From NCBI GenBank assembly GCA_964429655.1, contig CAYSCZ010000043.1:1-29019 (forward strand): 29,019 nucleotides of DNA, given 5' to 3'. The notes beneath the pieces were generated by a model. It worked only from the letters and a program-made list of their open reading frames with translations, was not told where the DNA came from and ran no database searches. Shown one piece after another: positions 15,219-23,627 of this stretch; position 1 is the first letter of the stretch; each line of letters starts with the position of its first letter. The position numbers and the translations under genes were made by a program. The stretch is from CAYSCZ01 sp964429655. GTDB lineage: Bacteria > Bacteroidota > Bacteroidia > Cytophagales > Cyclobacteriaceae.

Positions 15219-16337
15219 TTAAAAGAACTCCCGAACTTTTTCAAAGAATCCTTTTTCATGCTTACCTGGATTAGGATCGAAGTTCTTTGATCCTCTCAGA
15301 CTTTCAAGTAGTTCACGCTCATGCCGCGACAAATTTTTTGGTGTCCATACATTAACATGGATTAATTGATCACCCCTTTGGCCATATCCATTTACATCAG
15401 GCAATCCTTTACCTCTTAAGCGAAGTATCTTTCCGCCTTGTGTACCAGGATCTATTTTTATTTTTACATTTCCATATATTGTGGGCACTTCCACCTGAGA
15501 TCCGAGCGCAGCATCGATAAAACTTATGTAAAGCTCAAAATTAATATTGTTGCCATCCCTTTTTAGTAGATCATCTTCGATTTCTTCAATAACGATCAAC
15601 AAATCTCCAGGAACACCACCACCAGGTGCTTCATTACCTTTACCGTTCATCGAGAGTTGCATACCTTCACCAACACCTGCAGGTATTTTAACGTTGATGA
15701 TTTCTTCTTCTTGCTTCAATCCGGTATTGTCAACGCCAAATGGTTTTTTATCAATGATTTGACCTGAACCGTTACAAGTTGGACAGGTGGATGAAGAAAC
15801 CATCTGCCCCAGCATCGTATTCACTACTTTTCTCACTTGACCAGAACCTTTACAGGTGGGGCATGATTTGAAAGAAACACCTTCAGCCGTCACTAGTCTG
15901 TGAACTCTTATTTTCTTTTCGACTCCATTGGCTATTTCGTCTAGTGTTAATTTAAGTTTTATTCTAAGGTTGGTTCCTTTTTTAACGTGCCTTCTGCTCT
16001 GTCCCCCTCCTCCAAAGAAACTTTCAAATGGACTTCCTCCACTGAAAATGTCACCAAATTGGGAAAATATATCCTCCATACTCATCCCTCCTCCACTAAA
16101 TCCGCCAGCTCCACCTACACCCTGATGACCGAACCTGTCATAATTAGCCTTCTTTTCATCATTACTAAGCACCTCGTATGCTTCAGCAGCTTCTTTAAAT
16201 TTATCCTCAGCTGAGCTATCTCCTGGATTTTTATCCGGATGATATTTAATGGCTATTTTTCTGTAAGCCTTTTTTATTTCATCCTTACTGGCTGATTTAT
16301 CAACACCTAATATTTCGTAATAATCTCTCTTTGCCAT
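15219..16337 (-). CDS. dnaJ: Co-chaperone DnaJ (Hsp40) with two-motif zinc domain
   Basis: A 372-residue Hsp40 that delivers clients to DnaK and stimulates its ATPase. The J-domain at 1-70 has HPD at 33-35. A Gly/Phe-rich region spans 71-115. The client-binding beta domains follow to about 345 (VKIPAGVGEGMQLSMNGKG). The zinc domain keeps only two of the four CxxCxGxG motifs, CPTCKGSG (159-166) and CPTCNGSG (185-192). The positions of motifs 1 and 4 are VTAEGVSF and KKPFGVDNTGL, without cysteines. Its ATG overlaps the grpE stop by one base (TAATG), so the two are co-translated. Length is only slightly below normal. Confidence 0.96.
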   Translation of the reverse strand: MAKRDYYEILGVDKSASKDEIKKAYRKIAIKYHPDKNPGDSSAEDKFKEAAEAYEVLSNDEKKANYDRFGHQGVGGAGGFSGGGMSMEDIFSQFGDIFSGGSPFESFFGGGGQSRRHVKKGTNLRIKLKLTLDEIANGVEKKIRVHRLVTAEGVSFKSCPTCKGSGQVRKVVNTMLGQMVSSSTCPTCNGSGQIIDKKPFGVDNTGLKQEEEIINVKIPAGVGEGMQLSMNGKGNEAPGGGVPGDLLIVIEEIEDDLLKRDGNNINFELYISFIDAALGSQVEVPTIYGNVKIKIDPGTQGGKILRLRGKGLPDVNGYGQRGDQLIHVNVWTPKNLSRHERELLESLRGSKNFDPNPGKHEKGFFEKVREFF

Positions 16338-17014
16338 TATGATCCTAAAACAACTTTTGCGAACCTAATCACTTTATCATTCATTTTATATCCTGCTTCA
16401 ATTACATCGACGATTTTACCTTTCAATTCTTCTTTAGGGGCCGGCACTTGTGTTATTGCTTCCTGTACTTCCGGATCAAAGTTGTCACCTGGTCTAATAT
16501 CTACTTTCTTTACGTTATTATTATCCAATATCTTATTCATTTTGTTTCGAATAAGCTTTACCCCTTCTCGAATTGGTTTCACCTCTTTAATAGATACATC
16601 AGCAATCGAATCCTGGGCCCTGTTAAAGTCATCAATTAGAGGAAGCAAATCTTTTATTACTGATTCGCTGGCATTACTGATAATCTCCAGTTTTTCCCTG
16701 GATGTTCTTCTTCTAAAATTTTCAAACTCTGAATAAAGCCTTAAATACTTTTCTCTCGATTCCTCCAATTCTTTTTTTACTTCTTCTAATTCATCCCTTA
16801 CTTCATCCGTTTCTTTACCTTTTTCGGATTCTTTTTGAGAATTCTTTGTTTGCTGTTCATCAGTATCTTTAACATTATCCCCTTTGCCATTTTCAAACTG
16901 ATCTGATGTTTCTGATTTGGTTTTGATTTTTTCTTTTATGTTGTTTTGGCCTTCTTCCTGGTTGAAGGTATCACTTTGTTGTTCTTTTATTTGCTGATCT
17001 TTTGATTCTCCCAT
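16337..17014 (-). CDS. grpE: Nucleotide exchange factor GrpE
   Basis: A 225-residue partner of DnaK that releases ADP. Residues 1-75 are very hydrophilic, rich in Gln, Lys and Glu, and probably disordered. A long coiled coil follows at about 76-130 (LEEVKKELEESREKYLRLYSEF, quoted in part from a longer helix), with the family signature FENFRRRTSREK. The beta-domain closes the protein (DNFDPEVQEAITQVPAP, KVVLGS). It heads a grpE-dnaJ operon and has its own putative sigma-54-like promoter and TGTCA element in the 75-bp gap after obg. The ATG at 17014 gives a normal length. Confidence 0.95.
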   Translation of the reverse strand: MGESKDQQIKEQQSDTFNQEEGQNNIKEKIKTKSETSDQFENGKGDNVKDTDEQQTKNSQKESEKGKETDEVRDELEEVKKELEESREKYLRLYSEFENFRRRTSREKLEIISNASESVIKDLLPLIDDFNRAQDSIADVSIKEVKPIREGVKLIRNKMNKILDNNNVKKVDIRPGDNFDPEVQEAITQVPAPKEELKGKIVDVIEAGYKMNDKVIRFAKVVLGS

Positions 17015-17046
17015 ATTCCGTATTATATATAATTACACTTAATGTC

Positions 17047-17063
17047 GGCAATTATTTTGCCAA
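17047..17063 (-). promoter_or_regulatory. Sigma-54-like -24/-12 promoter of grpE-dnaJ
   Basis: On the minus strand this reads TTGGCAAAATAATTGCC, matching TTGGCA-N6-TTGC with exact sigma-54 spacing and intact GG and GC. The predicted start lies near 17036, 22 nt before the grpE ATG. The same box, one base weaker, precedes dnaK. The stretch is also a GGCAA-N5-TTGCC inverted repeat, so an operator is an alternative reading. Confidence 0.6.
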
Positions 17064-17076
17064 GGCGTAGCAAGTA

Positions 17077-17089
17077 TGACACAATGACA
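17077..17089. promoter_or_regulatory. TGTCA-N3-TGTCA element upstream of grpE
   Basis: On the minus strand this reads TGTCATTGTGTCA, two half-sites 3 bp apart, directly abutting the obg stop codon and 13 bp upstream of the TTGGCA box. Aligned over 22 bp with the dnaK element, 17 positions are identical, including the AATG flank on the left and TTGC on the right. Confidence 0.6.
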
Positions 17090-18082
17090 TTATTCGGTTA
17101 GTGTATCCCATATCATATCTTTTAATGTATCTAAACCACGATTTGTAAGGCTGGAAATAAAGCAGTAAGAAATAGATGGTAGTTCTTTGCTAATAAGTTC
17201 AGTCAATTCTTCATCAAGTAAATCTGATTTTGAGATGGCCATTAATCTTTTTTTATCCAGGAGTTCAGGGTTGTATTTTTTTAATTCATTGAGTAAGGTT
17301 TGATATTCTTTATAAATGTTATCACTGTCTGCTGTTATAACAAACAACAAAATAGAATTTCGTTCTATATGTCTTAAAAATCTAGTGCCCAATCCTTTTC
17401 CTTTAGCTGCTCCTTCAATTATCCCAGGGATATCTGCCATCACAAAAGATTTATAATCACGATAGGGTATCACACCAAGGTTTGGTGTTAACGTGGTAAA
17501 AGGATAGTCAGCAATTTCCGGCTTTGCAGCTGACAATGTGGACAATAATGTTGACTTTCCAGCATTTGGTAATCCGACCAACCCGACATCTGCCAACAAT
17601 TTGAGCTCCACTGTTATCCACTCCTCCTTTCCAGGTTCTCCTGGTTGAGCATAATGAGGCGACTGATTGACAGAATTTTTAAAGTGATCATTCCCTAATC
17701 CACCTTTTCCTCCGGGAGTCAAAATTTCTTCTTGGCCGTGTTGCAATATTTCAACTTTGATCTCTCCGGTATTAGAATCCCTTGCAATACTTCCAATGGG
17801 GACTTCTAATACTTCGTCATCGCCTCCAGCTCCTGATCTTCGTCCTCCCTCACCCGGTTTACCATCACCCGCAATCACATGCTTACGGTATTTAAGGTGC
17901 AACAAGGTCCATAGTTGTTCATTCCCTTTTAAAATTATGTGTCCTCCTCTGCCCCCGTCACCGCCGTCAGGACCACCCTTTGGAACAAACTTTTCCTTTC
18001 GGAAATGGGCAGAGCCTGCTCCACCCCTTCCGGACCTAGAGCAAAATTTTACGTGGTCAATGAAGTTTGATTGTGTACTCAT
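17090..18082 (-). CDS. obg: GTPase Obg/CgtA
   Basis: A 330-residue ribosome-associated GTPase acting in 50S assembly and stress control. The glycine-rich Obg fold covers about 1-158 (GRGGAGSAHFRKEKFVPKGG onward). The G domain follows with G1 GLPNAGKST (170-178), G3 DIPGIIEGAAKGKGLG (217-232) and G4 SKSD (284-287), where Ser replaces the usual Asn or Thr. There is no C-terminal OCT domain. It lies 6 bp downstream of adk on the same strand, so the two form an operon. The GTG/ATG choice is unambiguous: MSTQSNFIDHVKF is the usual N terminus. Confidence 0.97.
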   Translation of the reverse strand: MSTQSNFIDHVKFCSRSGRGGAGSAHFRKEKFVPKGGPDGGDGGRGGHIILKGNEQLWTLLHLKYRKHVIAGDGKPGEGGRRSGAGGDDEVLEVPIGSIARDSNTGEIKVEILQHGQEEILTPGGKGGLGNDHFKNSVNQSPHYAQPGEPGKEEWITVELKLLADVGLVGLPNAGKSTLLSTLSAAKPEIADYPFTTLTPNLGVIPYRDYKSFVMADIPGIIEGAAKGKGLGTRFLRHIERNSILLFVITADSDNIYKEYQTLLNELKKYNPELLDKKRLMAISKSDLLDEELTELISKELPSISYCFISSLTNRGLDTLKDMIWDTLTE

Positions 18083-18088
18083 TACTCC

Positions 18089-18667
18089 TTAATCAGAAAA
18101 GGAGCTTATCTTCACTTTGATAGATTCAAAAATTTCATCAATGCTACCAACCCCATTTACGCTGTAATATTTCCTTTGCTTATCATAGTATTCAGCAACA
18201 GGTAAGGTTTCTTTTTTATACACAGCTATTCTCGTTTGAATTTTATTTTCATCCTGGTCATCTACCCTGCCGGAGGTTTTAGACCTTTCTTTTATTCGTG
18301 AGATTAATTCATCCTCAGGTACATCAAGGGATATCATACCGGATATGGATAAATCATGTGATGCTAGCATTTTATCTAGTTCAATGGCCTGATTAACTGT
18401 ACGGGGAAATCCATCAAAAATAAATCCATTAGATGCTTTAGATTCTGTTACTTTACTTTCGACCATCCCCACCACGATATCATCGGGGACTAATTTTCCA
18501 GCATCTATGTATTGTTGTGCCTTGTTTCCCAAATCTGACCCCTCCGCTATATGCATTCTGAACAGGTTTCCGGTAGAGATGTGGATAAGATCGTACTTTT
18601 CGATGATTCTTTCGCTTTGCGTTCCCTTACCTGCACCTGGAGGGCCAAATAGTACTAGATTTATCAT
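18089..18667 (-). CDS. adk: Adenylate kinase, short-lid form
   Basis: A 192-residue kinase that interconverts AMP, ADP and ATP in the cytoplasm. The P-loop is GPPGAGKGTQ (8-17), the AMP-binding stretch includes ISTGNLFRMHI and GFPRTVNQA (85-93), and the catalytic arginines appear in RSKTSGRVDD and QTRIAVY. The lid is the short type (about 127-138) without zinc cysteines, as in other Bacteroidota. It leads an adk-obg operon. The upstream 114 bp contain AACCTTTG (one mismatch to TAnnTTTG) near 18755-18762 on the minus strand, without a convincing -33 partner. Confidence 0.97.
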   Translation of the reverse strand: MINLVLFGPPGAGKGTQSERIIEKYDLIHISTGNLFRMHIAEGSDLGNKAQQYIDAGKLVPDDIVVGMVESKVTESKASNGFIFDGFPRTVNQAIELDKMLASHDLSISGMISLDVPEDELISRIKERSKTSGRVDDQDENKIQTRIAVYKKETLPVAEYYDKQRKYYSVNGVGSIDEIFESIKVKISSFSD

Positions 18668-18781
18668 GGACTGTTAGTATTCTTTTAAATTAATGTTTTT
18701 ATTATTAGAAAATTAAAATTAAGCAGTAATTAGATTTATTATTAGGTTTTTGCAAAGGTTGAGCCAGAAATTTACATCCAG

Positions 18782-19690
18782 TTATAATTTCTCAATTTGC
18801 TGCCTGATGTTGTATAATTTATCCGGATAATCTGTAAAAACACCATCAACACCCATGTTTAACATCTTAATCATGGTTTCGGTATCATTTATCAGAAAAG
18901 TAAATACCTCATAACCCCTTGCGTGCATTCTAAATACTCTTCTTTCTGATAAAGTGCTATAGTGTGGGTTCAAAGCGTCCAGGTCTTCATGTTTACTTTC
19001 ATTAGAGCGACCAAGATAAACCTTTGTTTCAATGTAAAATGCAATCAATGGTGCAGAGTCTTCACCCACAACTAGTCTCTTGGTTTTAATTTCAGGAAGG
19101 TAGTCATGCGCTTCTTCCAGGTATTCCCCTTCATAAGATTCCAGGACACACCATTCAATGCCATCTTCTTCTTGCAAAACAATGTCCACAATTTTTTTTG
19201 CGATACCATCATAATGTTCATGGTCTGCATGTTTAATTTCGATTAGACACTCAGCCTTACCATCAATTAAATCAAGTGCCTCTTTCAACGTGGGTATTTT
19301 TTCTCCGGCGAAATCCGCACTGAACCATGAGCCAGCATCTAAGGATTTAAGCTGTTCCAGCGTGAAATCATGAACATCTCCGGATCCGTTGGTTGTTCTA
19401 TTAACCATTTCATCATGAATTACCACTACTTTATTATCTTTTGACATCCTGACATCCAGTGCTATGATATCGGCATGCATATCAAGCGCTTTTTGGAAAG
19501 CTACCAGGGTGTTTTCTGGCGCATGCCCAGAAGCCCCTCTGTGTGCTATAATCTTGAATTCCTTGCCTTTTAACTTATTTAAATCAGTACTTGCGAAAAA
19601 ATTTTGGAATAAAAATGGCTCAAAAATTGAAAAAGCCAGGAATAATACCAGTAAAGGAGAAGAATATAATAGAAATTTTTTAGTATTCAT
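18782..19690 (-). CDS. Glycerophosphodiester phosphodiesterase family protein with altered metal site
   Basis: A 302-residue TIM-barrel protein of the GDPD family, which splits glycerophosphodiesters to glycerol-3-phosphate and an alcohol. An N-terminal hydrophobic segment (6-30) is a signal or membrane anchor, placing it in the periplasm or at the membrane. Signature residues are H50-R51 (AHRGASGHAPENT), H92-D93 and E151-I-K153. In the motif usually written IE-x-D, residue 77 is Ala (IIALDV), so one metal-binding Glu is missing, while D79 is kept. The C-terminal half ends in the typical GVDGVFTDYPD. It is divergent from hflX across a 105-bp gap. The fold is sure; activity is less so. Confidence 0.88.
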   Translation of the reverse strand: MNTKKFLLYSSPLLVLFLAFSIFEPFLFQNFFASTDLNKLKGKEFKIIAHRGASGHAPENTLVAFQKALDMHADIIALDVRMSKDNKVVVIHDEMVNRTTNGSGDVHDFTLEQLKSLDAGSWFSADFAGEKIPTLKEALDLIDGKAECLIEIKHADHEHYDGIAKKIVDIVLQEEDGIEWCVLESYEGEYLEEAHDYLPEIKTKRLVVGEDSAPLIAFYIETKVYLGRSNESKHEDLDALNPHYSTLSERRVFRMHARGYEVFTFLINDTETMIKMLNMGVDGVFTDYPDKLYNIRQQIEKL

Positions 19691-19795
19691 TAACGCGAAA
19701 TTAATAAAGAATTAATCTACATCTTACAAAATAAGATAACGTAACAGAGGAATATCAGGATTTATCGATTTAAATATGTAAAGATTAAATATCAT

Positions 19796-21061
19796 ATGAC
19801 CCGAATTGACCTAAATATAGGTTATATTTATTATGAAATTGATAAAAAAAAGTATTTGGTTAGAGAAAAGAAAGAGCGATGCATCCTAATAGCACTTACT
19901 TCCAGAGAAGTGCACGACCGCCATAAGCGGGAACATTTGGATGAGTTATCATTTTTATCAAGTACGCTTGGAATGGAAGCTATTCGAAGCTTCAACCAGA
20001 AATCTGAATCACCTGACCCAAAGACATTCGTTGGGAAAGGTAAGCTTCAGGAGATTAAGGAATATGCAATAGTCAATGATGTTTCTACTCTGGTATTTGA
20101 TGATGAACTTTCCCCCTCCCAATTTAGAAACATAGAAAAAGAATTTGGTAAGCTCGGTGTTGACGATGATGGCATTAAAATTTATGATAGAAGCCTGTTG
20201 ATCCTGGATATCTTCTTAAAAAGGGCAAAAACTGCACAAGCCAAAATGCAGGTGGAACTTGCCAGGTATGAATATTTACTTCCTCGTTTAACCCGAATGT
20301 GGACACACCTCGAAAGGCAAAGAGGTGGTACCGGGACCAGAGGTGGAGCAGGCGAAAAGGAAATTGAAACTGACCGAAGGATTATAAGGGATCAGATATC
20401 ATTGTTGAAGAAGAAACTTCAAAAAATTGATAAGCAAAGCCAAATTAGACGTAAATCAAGATCCAACATAGTAAGGATATCATTGGTGGGATATACCAAT
20501 GCGGGTAAGTCTACCATCATGAAGCTTCTTAGTAAGTCTGACGCTTACGCAAGAGATGAATTGTTTGCAACAGTAGATTCTAAGGTGAGAAGGGTCACAA
20601 TAAAAAATATCCCATTTCTACTTTCAGATACCGTTGGGTTTATAAGAAAGCTACCCCACAACCTTATAGAATCTTTCAAATCGACACTTGATGAAGTTAG
20701 CGAGGCTGATATTTTACTTCATGTGATTGATGCCTCGAACCCGGCTTATGAAGATCATATTGAAGTAGTTGAAAGTACACTAACGGAGATAAATGCGGCC
20801 GATATACCAACCATTAAGGTGTATAACAAAATTGATAAATTAGAACAGCAAATTGCCGAGAAAAAAATCAACGGTGAGATCGTGGAAGAAATAGAAGGAT
20901 TGCAGTATGGTCTGGACCGTCAAAGTTGGCGCGACGATATTATTTTCATTTCTGCGGTAAATAACACCAATATCCAGGCACTGAAAGAATTGATATACAA
21001 AAAGGTTGCTAAAAAACACCACACCATATACCCTAACTTTTTGAAAAAAGAATTTCATTAG
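19796..21061 (+). CDS. hflX: Ribosome-associated GTPase HflX
   Basis: A GTPase that splits stalled 70S ribosomes, notably under heat stress. The N-terminal HflX domain contains PDPKTFVGKGKLQEI and VFDDELSPSQFRNIE. A coiled-coil linker with the Gly-rich RGGTGTRGGAGEKEIETDRR follows, then the G domain (G1 GYTNAGKST, G3 DTVGFIRKLPHNLIESFKSTL, G4 NKID). With the ATG at 19796 it has 421 residues, but the first 20 (TRIDLNIGYIYYEIDKKKY) look unlike the family. A TTG at 19856-19858, starting VREKKERCILIAL, is a plausible alternative. The downstream tRNA promoter overlaps its last codons. Confidence 0.95.
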   Translation: MTRIDLNIGYIYYEIDKKKYLVREKKERCILIALTSREVHDRHKREHLDELSFLSSTLGMEAIRSFNQKSESPDPKTFVGKGKLQEIKEYAIVNDVSTLVFDDELSPSQFRNIEKEFGKLGVDDDGIKIYDRSLLILDIFLKRAKTAQAKMQVELARYEYLLPRLTRMWTHLERQRGGTGTRGGAGEKEIETDRRIIRDQISLLKKKLQKIDKQSQIRRKSRSNIVRISLVGYTNAGKSTIMKLLSKSDAYARDELFATVDSKVRRVTIKNIPFLLSDTVGFIRKLPHNLIESFKSTLDEVSEADILLHVIDASNPAYEDHIEVVESTLTEINAADIPTIKVYNKIDKLEQQIAEKKINGEIVEEIEGLQYGLDRQSWRDDIIFISAVNNTNIQALKELIYKKVAKKHHTIYPNFLKKEFH

Positions 21062-21071
21062 TCTACTTTTG
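21041..21071 (+). promoter_or_regulatory. Promoter of tRNA-Arg
   Basis: TTG at 21041-21043, a 20-bp spacer and TACTTTTG at 21064-21071 fit the Bacteroidota consensus. The -33 element lies inside the end of hflX. The start would be near 21078, 7 nt before the mature tRNA. Confidence 0.65.
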
Positions 21072-21084
21072 TGATTTATTTAAT

Positions 21085-21156
21085 GGCCTCTTAGTTCAAG
21101 GGATAGAATAGGAGTTTCCTAAACTCTAGATCCAGGTTCGAGTCCTGGAGAGGCCA
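21085..21156 (+). tRNA. tRNA-Arg (anticodon CCT)
   Basis: A full cloverleaf can be drawn. The acceptor stem is GGCCTCT/AGAGGCC (21085-21091 with 21149-21155). The D-stem is GTTC/GAAT. The anticodon stem is GGAGT/ACTCT around loop TTCCTAA, with anticodon CCT at 21118-21120. The T-stem is CCAGG/CCTGG around TTCGAGT, and the discriminator is A21156. The 3' CCA is not encoded. It reads AGG arginine codons. Confidence 0.95.
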
Positions 21157-21314
21157 CTTTACGATCCCATAAAAACAGGCTTTCTCCATATCATAATTGA
21201 ATTAAGTAAAAAAAATGATATTTTTCAATTTTAATTTTCATCGTTTAGATTTAGAAAGTGGGGAGATTTATTTTCCTCGCTATCTTTTTTTACTCTTACA
21301 TAGAAACTTCATAT

Positions 21315-21815
21315 ATGTCCCTTGATCAATCAACCCAAGACATAGTCAGTGTGCTAGGATTAAAAAAGCATCCCGAAGGAGGGTACTTCAGGGAAATATT
21401 CAGATCAGAAGAGTACAGCGAGGATTTTTCAGGCAGATACTATGGAAGACGCAATAGATATACGTCTATATATTTTTTGTTAACGGCAAAGGATATATCA
21501 AGATTTCACATACTGCGTTCTGATGAGCTTTGGTATTACCATGCTGGAGAAGGTGTGATCATTCATACCATCAGTAAAAAAGGAGACTTTCAACAGCACA
21601 TACTGGGGCCAGCGATAGAAAATGGGGAATCTCTACAATTGAGAATTGATCGAGATACTTATTTTGGAGGATATGTCAAAGCCGAAGGTTCATATTGTTT
21701 AATGAGTTGTATGGTATCCCCTGGTTTTGAATTTCAAGATTTCTACATACCATCCAGGGAGGAGTTGCTCAGTTTGTTTCCTCAACATGTTACCATTATT
21801 GACAGACTTACTTAA
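21315..21815 (+). CDS. Cupin, DUF985 family
   Basis: A 166-residue single-domain cupin. Family hallmarks are HPEGGYFREIFRS near the N terminus, SIYFLLTAKDISRFHILRSDELWYYHAGEG in the core (quoted in two overlapping ideas: a metal-like His in SRFH, and WYYHAG), and an end rich in GFEFQDFYIPSREEL. Members are widespread and mostly uncharacterised; a sugar- or small-molecule-binding or isomerase role is suggested by the fold. I choose the ATG at 21315. In-frame GTG at 21258 would add a 19-residue hydrophobic stretch not seen in the family. It stands alone between the tRNA and rpsP. Function is unknown. Confidence 0.87.
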   Translation: MSLDQSTQDIVSVLGLKKHPEGGYFREIFRSEEYSEDFSGRYYGRRNRYTSIYFLLTAKDISRFHILRSDELWYYHAGEGVIIHTISKKGDFQQHILGPAIENGESLQLRIDRDTYFGGYVKAEGSYCLMSCMVSPGFEFQDFYIPSREELLSLFPQHVTIIDRLT

Positions 21816-21833
21816 ATTTTATTTCCTTTTCGC

Positions 21834-21861
21834 TTGAATTTGTAATAAAAGTCTATCTTTG
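21834..21861 (+). promoter_or_regulatory. Promoter of rpsP-rimM-trmD
   Basis: TTG (21834-21836), a 17-bp spacer and TATCTTTG (21854-21861) match the Bacteroidota -33/-7 pattern. The predicted start is near 21868, about 34 nt before rpsP. Confidence 0.75.
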
Positions 21862-21901
21862 CGTCTCTTTTAGAATGGACGAGTTCCTTAAATAAAAGCT
21901 T

Positions 21902-22411
21902 ATGCCAGTAAAAATTAGATTATCACGTCGTGGTCGAAAAAAAAATGCATTATTTGATGTGATCATTGCAGATTCCCGGTCTCCGAGAGATGGTAGGTTT
22001 ATTGAAAGAATAGGTAAGTACAATCCCAAAACTGACCCTGCCACTGTGGATTTAGATGAGGAAAAAGCTTTTGATTGGTTGATGAAAGGCGCACAACCAA
22101 CAGATACAGCCAGAGCAATACTCTCTTATCGTGGGGTTTTATTGAGAAAACATTTACAGGTTGGCGTAAATAAAGGCGCCATAACACAAGATGAAGCAGA
22201 TGCTAAGTTTAACGAGTGGAAAGAAGCCAAGCAATCTAAAATTCAGGAAAAGATTGATACGCTCTCGAAAGAGAAGGGCGAAAAACTCAAGTCCAGGTTA
22301 GCTGCTGAAACAAAAATTCGTGAAGCTCGAGCTGAAGCACTCAAGAAGAAAAATATTGTTGAAGAACCAGCTCCTATAGAATCAGCCGAGGGAGAACCCC
22401 CTCAAGAATAA
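21902..22411 (+). CDS. rpsP: Small ribosomal subunit protein bS16
   Basis: A 169-residue bS16. The conserved core is residues 1-80 (MPVKIRLSRRGRKKNALFDV, ADSRSPRDGRFIERIGKYNP, LMKGAQPTDTARAIL). A Lys/Glu-rich tail of about 85 residues follows, ending in acidic ESAEGEPPQE. The tail makes it twice the length of E. coli S16, as is usual in Bacteroidota. It heads the rpsP-rimM-trmD operon, linking ribosome assembly with tRNA modification. Confidence 0.97.
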   Translation: MPVKIRLSRRGRKKNALFDVIIADSRSPRDGRFIERIGKYNPKTDPATVDLDEEKAFDWLMKGAQPTDTARAILSYRGVLLRKHLQVGVNKGAITQDEADAKFNEWKEAKQSKIQEKIDTLSKEKGEKLKSRLAAETKIREARAEALKKKNIVEEPAPIESAEGEPPQE

Positions 22412-22420
22412 TTATCTTAT

Positions 22421-22948
22421 ATGGTTCATGATGATTACTTTGAATTAGGGTATATCATCAAAGCACATGGTATAGCTGGCGCATTATATCTTTTTATTGA
22501 TGCAGATGACCCGCTTTATTATGCTTCTTTAGAGGCATTATTCATTGAAAAAGATGCTCAACTGATTCCATACCTTGTAGAGGAAATTAACATTAACCAT
22601 AACAAAGCAATTATAAAGCTTGAGGATGTTGATCATCGTGATGTAGCTGAAGGATTAATTGGTAGTAAGGTTTTTTTGCCTCTTGACCTATTGCCGGAAT
22701 TAAAACAGGGAGCGTATTACTTTCATGATTTGATAGGATTAGATGTCTTTGATAATGATAATCTGATCGGAAAAGTAAAAGCGATTGTATCCCCTTCAAT
22801 ACAAAATTTACTTGTAATCCCGCATGGAAAAGCAGAAATAATGGTTCCTCTTAATGAAGAGATTATAAAGCACATAGATTTTGAGGGAATGAAAATTCAA
22901 GCTTCTTTGCCTGAGGGGTTATTGGAAATTTATAAAGAAGATAAATGA
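22421..22948 (+). CDS. rimM: 16S rRNA processing protein RimM
   Basis: A 175-residue assembly factor for the 30S head. The N-terminal barrel begins FELGYIIKAHGIAGALYLF (residues 7-25), and the C-terminal PRC-barrel starts around YYFHDLIGLDVFD (97-109) with IMVPLNEEIIKHID. It binds S19 and helps mature 16S rRNA. It starts 9 bp after rpsP and overlaps trmD by four bases (ATGA), supporting coupled translation. Confidence 0.95.
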   Translation: MVHDDYFELGYIIKAHGIAGALYLFIDADDPLYYASLEALFIEKDAQLIPYLVEEININHNKAIIKLEDVDHRDVAEGLIGSKVFLPLDLLPELKQGAYYFHDLIGLDVFDNDNLIGKVKAIVSPSIQNLLVIPHGKAEIMVPLNEEIIKHIDFEGMKIQASLPEGLLEIYKEDK

Positions 22949-23622
22949 GGATTGACATTATCTCTTGTGTCCCTGATTCCATTAGGAGTCCTTTTGAGCA
23001 TAGTATTCTTAAAAGAGCCATTAACAAGCAGGTAGTTGAAATTGAAATACATGATTTGAGGGATTACTCCTCTAATAAACACAAAAAAGTAGATGACTAC
23101 AGCTACGGAGGCGGCGCAGGAATGGTGCTTTCTATAGAACCAATCGACAAGTGTATCAGCTCATTAAAATCTAACAGGCATTATCAGGAAGTCATTTTCA
23201 TGACCCCGGATGGAGAAAAGCTCACACAAAATACTGTAAATGAATTATCCGGTAAGAAAAACCTTATCATTCTTTGTGGTCATTATAAAGGTGTTGATGA
23301 GAGGGTACGGGAAAATTTGATCACCCGGGAAATCAGCATTGGGGATTATGTGCTCTCAGGCGGTGAATTAGCAGCAGCAGTCTTAACAGATGCCATGGTA
23401 AGAGTACTTCCGGATGCAATATCTGACGAAACATCAGCTTTAACAGATTCTTTTCAGGATGGATTATTGTCTGCACCGGTTTATACACGACCCGCTGACT
23501 ACAAAGGGCTCAAAGTGCCGAGTATTCTGCTATCCGGTCATGATCAAAATATTCAGGAGTGGAGGCACGAGCAGTCTGTTGCAAGAACTTTGAAAAGAAG
23601 ACCCGACCTATTGTCCGAATAA
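22945..23622 (+). CDS. trmD: tRNA (guanine-37-N1) methyltransferase TrmD
   Basis: A 225-residue SPOUT-class enzyme that methylates G37 next to the anticodon, preventing frameshifts. The knotted cofactor site is formed by SYGGGAGMVL, ILCGHYKGVDERV and ISIGDYVLSGGELAAAVL. The catalytic Asp region DSFQDGLLSAPVYTRPADY leads to the C-terminal tRNA-binding part ending VARTLKRRPDLL. It is the last gene of its operon; rplS, often next, is absent here and a hairpin follows. Confidence 0.97.
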   Translation: MRIDIISCVPDSIRSPFEHSILKRAINKQVVEIEIHDLRDYSSNKHKKVDDYSYGGGAGMVLSIEPIDKCISSLKSNRHYQEVIFMTPDGEKLTQNTVNELSGKKNLIILCGHYKGVDERVRENLITREISIGDYVLSGGELAAAVLTDAMVRVLPDAISDETSALTDSFQDGLLSAPVYTRPADYKGLKVPSILLSGHDQNIQEWRHEQSVARTLKRRPDLLSE

Positions 23623-23627
23623 AAAAA

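Noticed and set aside
21085..21156. tRNA-Arg as an integration site
   Set aside because: No integrase, repeated tRNA end or foreign-looking genes are seen next to it.
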